Shown one piece after another: positions 52,820-61,720 of a stretch of 64,000 nucleotides of DNA. The stretch is from NCBI RefSeq assembly GCF_017161565.1, contig NZ_CP066796.1:496001-560000 (forward strand), in the 5' to 3' direction. The position numbers were made by a program, and so were the translations under genes. The stretch's first letter is position 1. Every line of letters starts with the position of its first letter. The notes beneath the pieces are model-generated. The model did not search any database. It saw nothing but the letters and a program-made list of their open reading frames with translations, and was not told where the DNA came from. Origin of the DNA: Erwinia amylovora. Its GTDB lineage: Bacteria; Pseudomonadota; Gammaproteobacteria; Enterobacterales; Enterobacteriaceae.

Positions 52820-54292
52820 ATGTCCAGGTTGAATCCTATTCTCGCCGCCAGCGCGCAAAGCAGTGAGGCGTACCAGCAGGCCATGGCGCAGAGCAGCGAA
52901 GCCGTGGTGCAGTGGCTGCAACAGCCAGAAATGTACCAGGGTAAAACCGTTGCCGAACTGCGTGAACGCATTGCGCTGGATTTCAATCCGCAGGGCCTGG
53001 GCAACCAGGCCGCCATTGAGCGCGCGGTTGAATTCTTCTTAAAAGACAGCCTTGCGGTGCATCATCCGCAGTGCGTGGCGCATCTTCACTGCCCAAGCCT
53101 GGTGGTGAGCCAGGCTGCCGAGGTATTGATCAACGCCACCAATCAAAGCATGGATTCCTGGGATCAAAGCCCGTCAGCGACCATCATTGAGATGAAACTG
53201 ATTGAATGGCTGCGTAACCGCGTTGGCTATCAGCCTGGCGATGCAGGGGTATTCACCAGCGGCGGCACCCAAAGTAACCTGATGGGCCTGATGCTGGCAC
53301 GTGATGCCTTCTTTGCCCGTCAGGGCCATTCCATTCAGCAGGACGGGCTGGTGGGCGATCTGCGTAAGATCAAAGTCCTGTGCTCTGAAAATGCGCACTT
53401 CTCGGTGCAGAAGAATATGGCGCTGATGGGGCTGGGCTACCAGTCGGTGACGTTGGTGAAAACTGACCGCTTCGCGCGCATGGACATCAACGATCTGGCG
53501 GAAAAAGTGGCGCAGGCACAGGCCAACGGCGAACAGATCCTCGCGATTGTCGCTACCGCCGGCACCACGGATGCCGGGGCTATCGATCCGCTGCCAGCCA
53601 TTGCGCAACTGGCGGCAGAACACCAGATCTGGGTGCACGTCGATGCGGCCTGGGGCGGTGCGCTGCTGATGTCCGGGCAGTATCGTCACTATCTGGACGG
53701 TATTGAACTGGTGGATTCGGTTACGCTGGACTTCCATAAACAGTTCTTCCAGACCATCAGCTGCGGCGCCTTCCTGTTAAAAGAAGCCCGCCATTATGAG
53801 CTGATGCGCTATCAGGCGGCCTATCTCAACTCTGAGTTCGACGAAGCTCAGGGCGTACCGAATCTGGTGTCCAAATCGTTGCAGACCACCCGCCGTTTCG
53901 ACGCGCTGAAACTGTGGATGAGCCTGGAAGCGCTGGGCGAGAAACAGTACGCAGAGATCATCGACCACGGCGTGACGCTGGCACAGCAGGTTGCGCAGTA
54001 TGTTGATGAGCAGGCGTCGCTGGAGCTGGTGATGCAGCCGCAGCTGGCCAGCGTGCTGTTCCGCTACCGCCCGCCGCAGCTGGCTGACGGCAGTGATACT
54101 GCCATTGCGCTGCTCAATCAACGGATTGGCGATGCACTGCTGGAGTCTGGCCGTGCCAACGTTGGCGTAACTGAATTCGCTGGCGTAACCTGCCTGAAGA
54201 TGACGTTGCTTAACCCGACGGTCAGCCTGCAGGATATCAGACTGCTGCTGGCGCTGGTTGAGCGCACGGCAGAACAATTACAGGGTGCCTGA
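52820..54292 (+). CDS. ddc: L-2,4-diaminobutyrate decarboxylase
   Basis: A 490-residue group II PLP decarboxylase converting L-2,4-diaminobutyrate to 1,3-diaminopropane. Motifs: HLHCPSLVVSQAAEVLINATNQSMDSWDQSP, GVFTSGGTQSNLMGLMLARD, VHVDAAWGGALLMS and the PLP-Lys segment SVTLDFHKQFFQ. ATG 52820 has GGGG seven bases upstream and starts just four bases past the dat stop. Together dat and ddc provide a polyamine route. Diaminopropane or diaminobutyrate could also feed secondary metabolism, but nothing here links them to the PKS island. Confidence 0.94.
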   Translation: MSRLNPILAASAQSSEAYQQAMAQSSEAVVQWLQQPEMYQGKTVAELRERIALDFNPQGLGNQAAIERAVEFFLKDSLAVHHPQCVAHLHCPSLVVSQAAEVLINATNQSMDSWDQSPSATIIEMKLIEWLRNRVGYQPGDAGVFTSGGTQSNLMGLMLARDAFFARQGHSIQQDGLVGDLRKIKVLCSENAHFSVQKNMALMGLGYQSVTLVKTDRFARMDINDLAEKVAQAQANGEQILAIVATAGTTDAGAIDPLPAIAQLAAEHQIWVHVDAAWGGALLMSGQYRHYLDGIELVDSVTLDFHKQFFQTISCGAFLLKEARHYELMRYQAAYLNSEFDEAQGVPNLVSKSLQTTRRFDALKLWMSLEALGEKQYAEIIDHGVTLAQQVAQYVDEQASLELVMQPQLASVLFRYRPPQLADGSDTAIALLNQRIGDALLESGRANVGVTEFAGVTCLKMTLLNPTVSLQDIRLLLALVERTAEQLQGA

Positions 54293-54301
54293 TATCACCA
54301 G

Positions 54302-54416
54302 GCCGGGCTAATGGCCCGGCTCCTTATACGGTGATCTGCAAAAGCAGATACCGCCTTCCTGCAACCTGAATGATTTTGCTGTAGCCCGGGGCCCGGTGTG
54401 TTTACCGGGCCTTTTT
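54302..54416 (+). terminator. Terminator region after ddc
   Basis: Two hairpins: GCCGGGC/GCCCGGC (54302-54320), and GCCCGGT/ACCGGGC (54391-54410) followed by CTTTTT. The second overlaps the last codons of the convergent yghB and has the better T-tract for plus-strand transcripts. Confidence 0.75.
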
Positions 54417-55058
54417 ACGGCGAATGACCACCGCGATACTGCCGATCAGTCCGATGGACAGCATCACCAGCGGCAGCACCATTAAACAGGCCATCAGCTG
54501 ATCTTCATGGCGTTTGATAAACGGCACCTGGCTAATGGCATAGCCCAGGCCCATCAAAATGGCCACCCATAACACCCCGCTCAACCAGTTGAACAGCTGA
54601 AAACGCCCATTTTTCAGGCCGGAAACCCCGGCAAGCGTAGGCAAAATGGTACGCACGAAGGCTAAAAAGCGCCCAAGCAATAGCGCCACCAGTCCGTGAC
54701 GATGAAACAGGTGCCGGGCGCGCTGGTGGTACAGTTCGGGCAGATGGCTAAGCCAGCTTTTTAACAGCCTGGTGGTGCCCAACCAGCGCCCCTGCAAATA
54801 GCCCAGCCAACAGCCCAGACTGGCCGCCGCAGTCAGGATTACCATGGTGGGGATAAACTCCATTACCCCTTTGGCGACCATTGCCCCGGCTAACAACAGC
54901 AGGCTATCACCCGGTAAAAAGGCCGCCGGAAGCAGACCATTTTCCAACAGCAACGTCAGGAACATCACCCCGTAAACAACCCAAATCACATCCGGGTTGG
55001 CCAACGCGGCAAAGTCCTGATGCCACAGCGCCTTGACGATTTCGTACAGTACATCCAT
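54402..55058 (-). CDS. yghB: DedA family inner-membrane protein YghB
   Basis: A 218-residue membrane protein of the DedA family. The family motifs are [22 protein letters not shown], with the acidic residue in the first segment, and [19 protein letters not shown], carrying the essential arginines. Several hydrophobic segments and a basic C-terminus (RRKKAR) follow. It is closer to YghB than to YqjA by sequence memory. In E. coli these two support proton-dependent homeostasis, cell division and drug resistance, probably linked to lipid carrier scrambling. The neighbour metC is also its neighbour in E. coli. Confidence 0.93.
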   Translation of the reverse strand: MDVLYEIVKALWHQDFAALANPDVIWVVYGVMFLTLLLENGLLPAAFLPGDSLLLLAGAMVAKGVMEFIPTMVILTAAASLGCWLGYLQGRWLGTTRLLKSWLSHLPELYHQRARHLFHRHGLVALLLGRFLAFVRTILPTLAGVSGLKNGRFQLFNWLSGVLWVAILMGLGYAISQVPFIKRHEDQLMACLMVLPLVMLSIGLIGSIAVVIRRKKAR

Positions 55059-55235
55059 TCTTTATCCCGTTTATCCAGTCACTGTGATCCCGGTTCTTGC
55101 GGCAGCACCGCCCGCAGACCGGTCGCCAGCCGGAACGACGCTAAGTTTGCCTATTCTAACGTCATCGCGCGCAGAAGCTTTGATCAAAGGCCGGGTAAGG
55201 CGAAGGTTTTAACGTTTTGATTAGATGTTAGTGCA

Positions 55236-56429
55236 TTATTGGCGCAGACGTTCGAAACCCGCGCGTAAATCGTCAATCAAGTCCTCAACGTTTTCCAGTC
55301 CGATATGCAAACGTACCAGCGTTCCGCTAAAGTCAATCACGCTGCCGGGGCGAATTGCCGCCAGTTCTTCTGGCTGACTGGCAAGGATCAGCGACTCATA
55401 TCCTCCCCAGGAGTAAGCCATGCTGAAATGGCTGAAATGATCGAGATAGTGCGCCAGCTGCATATCACTGAGTTTTTCCGTTAAGACAAACGAGAACAGG
55501 CCGCTGCTGCCGGTAAAGTCACGCTGCCAGAACGCGTGGCCTTTGCACTGCGGTAAGGCCGGATGGTTGACCATGGCCACTTCGGGGCGCTCTGCCAGCC
55601 ACTGCGCCACGCGGATGGCGCTCTGCTCATGTTGGCGCAGACGTACCGCCAGGGTACGCAGGCCGCGGCTGGTCATATAAGCGGTATCGGCATCGACCAT
55701 TTGGCCCATCAGATAGGAGTTTTCCCGCAGCTGCGGCCAGCAGCGTGGGCTGGCTACCGCGGTGCCAATCATCGCATCGGAGTGGCCGATCAGATACTTT
55801 GTCCCGGCCTGAATCGAAATATCGATACCGAAATCCAGTGCACGGAACAGAATGCCGGCCCCCCAGGTATTGTCGATCATAATGATCGCTTCCGGCGCTT
55901 TGCTGCGTACGGCCGCGACGATGGCAGGCACATCCTGCACTTCCATGGTGATCGAAGACGGAGACTCAAGGAAAACCACGCGCGTGTTCGGCTGCACTTT
56001 TTCGGCAATCTCGCGGCCTGAGCCGCTATCAAACCAGGTGGTGGTCACATTCATCTTACTGAGGATTTTGGTGCAGAAGTCCTGGGTAGGTTCATACACG
56101 CCGCCGCTCATCAGCACGTTATCTCCGGCTGATACAAAGGCGAGAATGGCATTGGCCACCGCTGCGGCCCCGCAGGGGTAGAGCGCGCAGCCCGCCCCGC
56201 CTTCCAGTTCAGTCATCGCTTCCTGCAACGAAAAGTGGGTCAGAGTACCGCGGCGGCCGTAGAACAGTTCGCCGTCTGCCCGCCCGGCAGTCGCACGTTT
56301 CTTGTCGGCCAGGCTGTCAAATACCAGTGAGGAAGCCCGTTGGATAACCGGATTTACCGATCCCCGGGTATAACGTTTACCGCGCCCGGCACCGATGAGT
56401 GCTGTTTCAATTTTCTTTTTGCTGGTCAT
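55236..56429 (-). CDS. metC: Cystathionine beta-lyase
   Basis: A 397-residue PLP enzyme of the Cys/Met metabolism family, splitting cystathionine into homocysteine, pyruvate and ammonia. Marks: [73 protein letters not shown] and the PLP-Lys block [17 protein letters not shown]. The C-terminal [12 protein letters not shown] and [13 protein letters not shown] are typical of MetC. ATG 56429 has AGGA nearby; the frame open to 56483 is not family-like. It diverges from exbB, as in E. coli. Confidence 0.96.
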   Translation of the reverse strand: MTSKKKIETALIGAGRGKRYTRGSVNPVIQRASSLVFDSLADKKRATAGRADGELFYGRRGTLTHFSLQEAMTELEGGAGCALYPCGAAAVANAILAFVSAGDNVLMSGGVYEPTQDFCTKILSKMNVTTTWFDSGSGREIAEKVQPNTRVVFLESPSSITMEVQDVPAIVAAVRSKAPEAIIMIDNTWGAGILFRALDFGIDISIQAGTKYLIGHSDAMIGTAVASPRCWPQLRENSYLMGQMVDADTAYMTSRGLRTLAVRLRQHEQSAIRVAQWLAERPEVAMVNHPALPQCKGHAFWQRDFTGSSGLFSFVLTEKLSDMQLAHYLDHFSHFSMAYSWGGYESLILASQPEELAAIRPGSVIDFSGTLVRLHIGLENVEDLIDDLRAGFERLRQ

Positions 56430-56673
56430 GGAAGTCCTGTTTCGTTTTCTGCCCTGATGCAACGTTAACACGCCAGACGCCACGACGAAATTAAGCCGTG
56501 GGGTAAGTGATAAAAATTCACCCTGCCTGCTGGCGCGATAGCGAGGGCAAAAAAGTGTAAAAAACGTCCTGTTTAAGGTAAATAGTAATGAGACACACTA
56601 TCAATTCCCGACTGTTTTGATATGATCCGCACTGGATTTTTTTGGGTCAGCAATAAGACCTTGGAGACGCAGC

Positions 56674-57408
56674 GTGACAAATGATTTGATGCAGATGGAT
56701 CTCTCCGTCTGGGGCATGTACCAGCATGCAGACATCGTGGTAAAAGCGGTGATGATCGGGCTTCTGTTGGCATCGGTTGCCACCTGGGCGATTTTCTTCA
56801 GCAAGAGTATCGAATTACGCAGCGCGCGCAAGCGTCTGAAGCGCGAGCAGCTATCGCTGGCTGCGGCGCGTTCGCTGGAAGAAGCATTGCAGATCGGTGG
56901 GGGTTTCCAGCGCCAGAGCCTGAGCACCTTGTTGGTTAAAGAAGCGGAAAACGAGCTGGAGCTTTCCGCCAATTCTGACGATAACAACGGTATTAAAGAG
57001 CGTACCGCCTTTCGCCTTGAGCGCCAGGTGGCAGCCATTGGTCGTCACGCGGGGCGCGGTAACGGTTTTCTCGCCACCATCGGTTCGATAGCGCCGTTCG
57101 TTGGCCTGTTCGGCACCGTATGGGGCATTATGAACAGCTTTATCGGCATTGCCCAAACCCAGACTACCAATCTGGCCGTTGTCGCTCCGGGGATTGCTGA
57201 AGCGCTGCTGGCTACCGCAATTGGGCTGGTTGCTGCCATTCCTGCAGTGGTTATCTACAACGTATTTGCCCGCACCATCGCTAGCTACAAAGCCTCACTG
57301 GGCGATGTTGCCGCTCAGGTTCTGCTGTTACAGAGCCGCGATCTGGATCTCGCTGCCAGCGAAGGCGCCCATCGCGTTCAGCCAGCTCAGAAGCTGCGAG
57401 TAGGTTAA
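56674..57408 (+). CDS. exbB: TonB-system energiser ExbB
   Basis: A 244-residue inner-membrane protein of the MotA/TolQ/ExbB family that uses proton force, with ExbD, to energise TonB. Three membrane spans are visible, the first at about residues 23-43. The family core GNGFLATIGSIAPFVGLFGTVWGIMNSF is intact. The start codon is GTG with GGAG seven bases upstream, as in E. coli. It lies five bases before exbD. Iron control by Fur is usual for this operon; only a weak Fur-like sequence is seen around 56578-56603. Confidence 0.96.
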   Translation: MTNDLMQMDLSVWGMYQHADIVVKAVMIGLLLASVATWAIFFSKSIELRSARKRLKREQLSLAAARSLEEALQIGGGFQRQSLSTLLVKEAENELELSANSDDNNGIKERTAFRLERQVAAIGRHAGRGNGFLATIGSIAPFVGLFGTVWGIMNSFIGIAQTQTTNLAVVAPGIAEALLATAIGLVAAIPAVVIYNVFARTIASYKASLGDVAAQVLLLQSRDLDLAASEGAHRVQPAQKLRVG

Positions 57409-57413
57409 GCATT

Positions 57414-57836
57414 ATGGCAATGCGTTTAAACGAAGATCTTGATAGCAACGGTGAGATGCACGAAATTAACGTGACGCCGTTTATCGACGTGATGCTGGTG
57501 CTGCTGATCATCTTTATGGTTGCCGCACCGCTGGCTACCGTTGACGTGCGTGTCGATCTGCCTGCTTCTACCAGTGCGCCGCAGCCGCGCCCGGAAAAAC
57601 CGGTTTACCTGTCAATTAAAGCGGATAAGCAGCTGTTTATCGGTAATGATGCGGTCAGCGAAGAGACGCTGATCGATACCCTGATACAACGTACCGAAGG
57701 CAAGAAAGACACCACCATTTTCTTCCAGGCTGATAAGTCGGTGGAGTATGAAACCCTGATGAGCGTAATGGATAAACTGCGCCAGGCCGGATATTTGAAG
57801 ATTGGCCTGATGGGCATGGAAACCGCCGGCAAATAA
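57414..57836 (+). CDS. exbD: TonB-system protein ExbD
   Basis: A 140-residue single-span protein. The motif EINVTPFIDVMLVLLIIFMV holds the proton-pathway Asp (near residue 25) in the membrane helix. The periplasmic part has LPASTSAPQPRPEKPVYLSI. It completes the ExbB-ExbD motor and is cotranscribed with exbB. A long hairpin lies just after the stop. Confidence 0.96.
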   Translation: MAMRLNEDLDSNGEMHEINVTPFIDVMLVLLIIFMVAAPLATVDVRVDLPASTSAPQPRPEKPVYLSIKADKQLFIGNDAVSEETLIDTLIQRTEGKKDTTIFFQADKSVEYETLMSVMDKLRQAGYLKIGLMGMETAGK

Positions 57837-57858
57837 GCTGACGGCGGGTGCTGCACTG

Positions 57859-57889
57859 ATTAAGGGCGAACCCGTGGTTCGCCCTTAAT
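57859..57889. terminator. Bidirectional terminator between exbD and the citrate-type symporter
   Basis: A perfect 14-bp stem (ATTAAGGGCGAACC / GGTTCGCCCTTAAT) with a 3-base loop. Each side ends in an AT stretch, which suits termination in both directions. It reaches the last base of the convergent symporter gene. Confidence 0.85.
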
Positions 57890-59211
57890 TATGGTAGCTG
57901 GATTGCCGGCTCCATCAGACGACGCGCCTGATACTGCTTCACCAGGCGCTTAATGATCAGCGTACCCAGCAGGCCGCATACGGCGGCGAAAGAGAGCCAT
58001 ACTCCCGGCATCGCTTTATCTCCCGTGACATGGATCAGATAGCTGCACACTGCCGGGGTAAAGCCGCCAAACAGCGCGGTCGCCAGACTGTAAGCCAGCG
58101 AAAACCCGGTCGCGCGCACTTCTGCCGGCATCACCTCTGCCAGGTAAACCACCATCGCCCCGTTGTAACTGCCGTACAGGAAAGACAGCCACAGTTCGGC
58201 CAGCAATAAATGCGTTAAGCTCGGCGAGCCGACCAGCCAGTTCAGCACTGGCCATGCGGTGGCGATCATCAGCACGGTAAACAGCAGCAGTAGCGGGCGG
58301 CGGCCAATGCGGTCAGACAGCGAACCCATAACCGGTAGCCAGAACAGGTTAGAGATCCCCACACACAAGGTCACCAGGAAACTCTGTTTATCGCTGATCA
58401 TCAGCACGGTTTTGCCGAAGGTCGGCGTGTAGGCGGTGATCATATAAAACATCACCGTGGTGGTGACGACCATCAGCATGCCGGCCAGTACCAGCGCCCA
58501 GTTGCGTCCTACCGAGTGAACAATCTGGCGCATGGACGGATGGTGTTTGCGCTGGCTGAACGCTTCCGTCTCTTCCAGCATGCGGCGGATCCAGAACAGA
58601 AATGGCACGATCAGGCAGCCAATCAGGAACGGGACGCGCCAGCCCCAGTCGGTCACTTCACCTTTATCCAGCAGGTGGTTCAACATCAAACCGAGCAGTG
58701 CGGCAAAGATAACCGCAATCTGCTGACTGGCGGACTGCCAGCTAACGTAGAATCCTTTTCTCCCCTTTGGCGCAATCTCTGACAGATAAACCGACACGCC
58801 ACCCAGCTCTACCCCGGCCGAGAAACCCTGTAACAGGCGACCCAGCAAGATCATAATCGGTGCCGCCATGCCCAGCGTGCTGTAACCGGGTGTGATGGCA
58901 ATGGACAGCGTACCCAGCGCCATTAATCCAAGGGTAAGCAACAAACCTTTGCGCCGTCCGTGCCTGTCGATGTAAGAGCCAAGGATAATGGCACCGAGCG
59001 GACGCATCAGGAAGCCGGCACCAAAGGTCATTAGCGTCAGCATCAATGAGGCGAAGGGATCATCACCGGGGAAAAATGTTTTGGCAATGGCCGTAGCGTA
59101 ATAGCCAAATACCATAAAATCATACATTTCGAGGAAGTTACCGCTGGTAACGTTGAAGATACGTCTGGCTCCGCTTTGGCGTGAGACTGGCTGGGTTACA
59201 TGTGAGGTCAT
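57889..59211 (-). CDS. Citrate/tricarballylate-type MFS proton symporter
   Basis: A 440-residue transporter with twelve expected helices, of the metabolite:proton symporter branch. RIFNVTSGNFLEMYDFMVFGYYAT, GFLMRPLGAIILGSYIDRHGRRKG, LLQGFSAGVELGGVSVYLSEIAPKG and SWQSASQQIAVIFAALLG closely match CitA/TcuC of Salmonella. Import of citrate or a related tricarboxylate is likely, though no tcuAB-type genes are near. It is convergent with exbD. SD-like GGAAAC lies seven bases before the start. Confidence 0.88.
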   Translation of the reverse strand: MTSHVTQPVSRQSGARRIFNVTSGNFLEMYDFMVFGYYATAIAKTFFPGDDPFASLMLTLMTFGAGFLMRPLGAIILGSYIDRHGRRKGLLLTLGLMALGTLSIAITPGYSTLGMAAPIMILLGRLLQGFSAGVELGGVSVYLSEIAPKGRKGFYVSWQSASQQIAVIFAALLGLMLNHLLDKGEVTDWGWRVPFLIGCLIVPFLFWIRRMLEETEAFSQRKHHPSMRQIVHSVGRNWALVLAGMLMVVTTTVMFYMITAYTPTFGKTVLMISDKQSFLVTLCVGISNLFWLPVMGSLSDRIGRRPLLLLFTVLMIATAWPVLNWLVGSPSLTHLLLAELWLSFLYGSYNGAMVVYLAEVMPAEVRATGFSLAYSLATALFGGFTPAVCSYLIHVTGDKAMPGVWLSFAAVCGLLGTLIIKRLVKQYQARRLMEPAIQLP

Positions 59212-59589
59212 TAACGTTTCCTTAGGTTTTTCACCGTTTTAGCCTGCCAGCGGGGTTTTTAATGTGATAAAGGTCTTTTTTTTCGCAGTAAGATATACAT
59301 ATTTGTAACAAATTGATAACAATTTGACGTATTTTCATCGGGCTTCAGGGATGAGCCGCACAGGAAAACAGATGCGACGACGGGTGCAGTGAGTGATTGT
59401 TAACCTTGACGGGTCGTCCTGATGATAAGGCCAGCTGGCTTTATGCCGCTGGCCAGAGGATGTCAGCGAAGAGCGGGCGCCAACCGCTGACGAGCATGTA
59501 AACCGGCTGTTTCATCCTTATTAACCGGTACTGGCCGTACGGTCAGTACCGCCTGCTCAGGAGTAAGACAATGAAGTGAAGGGGGCTTA
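59212..59589. other. Intergenic region upstream of the symporter
   Basis: 378 bp. An AT-rich stretch at 59260-59340 probably carries the symporter promoter. A palindrome at 59526-59551 (11-bp stem, GTAC loop, one GU pair) lies just after yghA and may end its transcript. No gene is seen. Confidence 0.6.
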
Positions 59590-60483
59590 TTAACCGAGGT
59601 GATTACCGCCCGTCACGCCATGAACTTCAGCGGTGACATAGCTGGACTCCTGAGAAGCCAGGTAAACATACACGCCAGCCAGTTCTGCCGGTTGTCCTGC
59701 GCGCTTAAGAGGCGTCTGCTGACCGAATGTCGGAATGACGTCTTCAGGCTGCCCACCGCATATCTGCAACGGCGTCCAGACAGGCCCCGGTGCCACGCAG
59801 TTTGCGCGGATGCCTTTCTCTGCAACCTGTTTTGCCAGCGCCCGAGTGTAGGCAAGGATAGCTGCCTTGGTGGAGGCATAATCCAGCAGGTTAGGGCTGG
59901 GCTGGTAAGCTTGTATAGAAGAGGTGGTAATGATGCTGGCACCGGCAGGAAGAAGGGGGATCGCCGCCTGGGTGATCCAGTGCAGAGCAAAAACGTTAGT
60001 TTCGTAGGTTTTGCGGAACTGTTCGCTGCTCAGATCGGCAATATTTTCCACCGCTACCTGTTTCCCGGCAACCAGTGCCAGAATATCCAGCCCGCCGAGG
60101 GCTTTGTGGGCATCCGCCACCAGTTTTTTACTGAAGGCTTCATTACTGATATCACCCGGCAGCAGGACCGCTTTACGCCCTGCCTGCTCCACCAGTTTTG
60201 CCACTTCTTCTGCATCCTGCTGCTCATCTGGCAGGTATGAAAGGGCAACATCTGCGCCTTCACGCGCATAGGCAATCGCCGCCGCCCGGCCGATACCCGA
60301 ATCAGCTCCGGTTACCAGCGCTTTACGATCCTGCAAGCGTCCGCTTCCGCGCCATGTTTTTTCACCGCAATCCGGCACCGGACGCATTTCAGCCTGAACG
60401 CCGGGTGCAGGTTGGTGCTGTTTGGGAAAGTCAGTTGCTGGATACTGAGTAAGGGGATTCTGCATTTTATATTGGTCGGTCAT
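59590..60483 (-). CDS. yghA: Short-chain dehydrogenase YghA
   Basis: A 297-residue extended-type SDR. A 50-residue N-terminal lead ([16 protein letters not shown] and [10 protein letters not shown]) is typical of the YghA/YdaD/GSP39 group. The cofactor loop is [11 protein letters not shown] and the catalytic triad is in TTSSIQAY and YASTKAAIL. The end [24 protein letters not shown] is nearly that of E. coli YghA. Such proteins reduce aldehydes or ketones with NADPH and are often stress induced. Its substrate is not known. Confidence 0.93.
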   Translation of the reverse strand: MTDQYKMQNPLTQYPATDFPKQHQPAPGVQAEMRPVPDCGEKTWRGSGRLQDRKALVTGADSGIGRAAAIAYAREGADVALSYLPDEQQDAEEVAKLVEQAGRKAVLLPGDISNEAFSKKLVADAHKALGGLDILALVAGKQVAVENIADLSSEQFRKTYETNVFALHWITQAAIPLLPAGASIITTSSIQAYQPSPNLLDYASTKAAILAYTRALAKQVAEKGIRANCVAPGPVWTPLQICGGQPEDVIPTFGQQTPLKRAGQPAELAGVYVYLASQESSYVTAEVHGVTGGNHLG

Positions 60484-60739
60484 AATTCCTCCAGCTGTTG
60501 ATGAACAATTTATTTAATATTTTCAGCCTGGCAGACTGAGGTAATTCGTCCAGTAAATAGCGATTTTTCATTCTATCTTAATGATGTTAAGGCAGAAAAA
60601 GAGTAAGTTAAAAAGTGTCCCGGCATTACAAAATATGAAGATTAATCCAAAGGCGCTAATTAATTTGCCGCGTCAGAAGTTCACTTAACCTGCGTTAAGC
60701 GGGGCAACGACAGCAGTGCCAGCCCTCCCCGCCAGTCAG
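60484..60739. other. Intergenic region upstream of yghA
   Basis: 256 bp, AT-rich over 60500-60670, likely holding the yghA promoter. No gene is seen. Confidence 0.55.
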
Positions 60740-61720
60740 TCAGAAAGACAAATCGACGGTCACCGTATCGCTATAGGACCCCGCCACCGGCGTGTTCTGG
60801 CTGGTCAGGATCAGCGCGTTATAGTTAAAGGTGCGCGTCAGCTGATCGCTGCTGATTGAGTTGGATGCCGAACTGGATACGCGAGCGGTGCCGGTATCGC
60901 CCCAGTAGGTGCTGCCGCTGCCCTGATAAATCTGGTAGGCCAGCAGGTTACTGCCGCTGGCCATATAACGCTGGTTACCTGTGGCGTGTAACCCATTGTT
61001 TAATCCCACGGTGTAAGTACTGCCTTTGGTACAAATCACGTTAATGGATTGGCTGACCGGCAGAAAACTGCCTACCAGCGGTGCGCTGCCAAAGTTGATA
61101 GCCGGGGCGGTAATGGTGGTGCAGTCATTGGTAATGGTAATGGTGACGGTAAAAGGAACGGTGAAAGTCCCGGTTTGTTGCTGTCCCAGTAAGCAGACTC
61201 CAAACAGGCCGATGCCGGTACAAATACGGTACGTGAACAATACCGAAAGCTGGCCTGTATAGGTGCCCGCCGGCACCACCGCGTTGGGTAATGTACGAAT
61301 ATAAAACGGGATGGGAAAGATGAAGCCTCCCAGTAAATTGGCGAGGTTTATCAGCTGACTTTGGCTGTAGTTCGTCGCAGCGCCGCCTATTGTCAGCTCG
61401 GTGCTGCAGTTAGAGGTGGAACAGAGTTGGATCGGGATGTAATTCGTACTCTGCGCCAGCTCACCGCGGCCACCGGCATTAGGCGTGGCGCTCGTCAGCC
61501 GTACGGAAATAAAGTCACTGCTCAGCAACACCACCAAACCACTGCCACAGTTAACGGTGATAGTGGTACTGGCCGTTTGCGGAGTGGTGTTAAGGGCAAA
61601 TGACGTTACCGTACCGAGATTAACATTGACGCTGGTAGGGCTGATGCTACATGCCGCCCGCCCTGCCAGCGAATATCCCATCAGCAGCAATAAGGTCCAC
61701 AGCAACAGCAGTTTTTTCAT
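60740..61720 (-). CDS. Spore coat U domain pilus subunit, CsuE-like tip protein
   Basis: A 326-residue secreted protein. A signal peptide (MKKLLLLWTLLLLMGYSLAGRA) precedes CSISPTSVNVNLGTV, the start of the first spore-coat-U (SCPU) domain. A second one begins near ITNDCTTITAPAINFG and ends with SYSDTVTVDLSF, the closing beta strand. Two SCPU domains in one chain are the layout of CsuE-like tip adhesins of archaic chaperone-usher pili. The start overlaps the usher stop in ATGA, implying coupling. It is the last gene of the operon, as csuE is in Acinetobacter. Confidence 0.88.
   Translation of the reverse strand: MKKLLLLWTLLLLMGYSLAGRAACSISPTSVNVNLGTVTSFALNTTPQTASTTITVNCGSGLVVLLSSDFISVRLTSATPNAGGRGELAQSTNYIPIQLCSTSNCSTELTIGGAATNYSQSQLINLANLLGGFIFPIPFYIRTLPNAVVPAGTYTGQLSVLFTYRICTGIGLFGVCLLGQQQTGTFTVPFTVTITITNDCTTITAPAINFGSAPLVGSFLPVSQSINVICTKGSTYTVGLNNGLHATGNQRYMASGSNLLAYQIYQGSGSTYWGDTGTARVSSSASNSISSDQLTRTFNYNALILTSQNTPVAGSYSDTVTVDLSF

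Noticed and set aside
56578..56603. Fur box upstream of exbB
   Set aside because: Only a weak match to the 19-bp Fur consensus by eye; not enough to list as a site.
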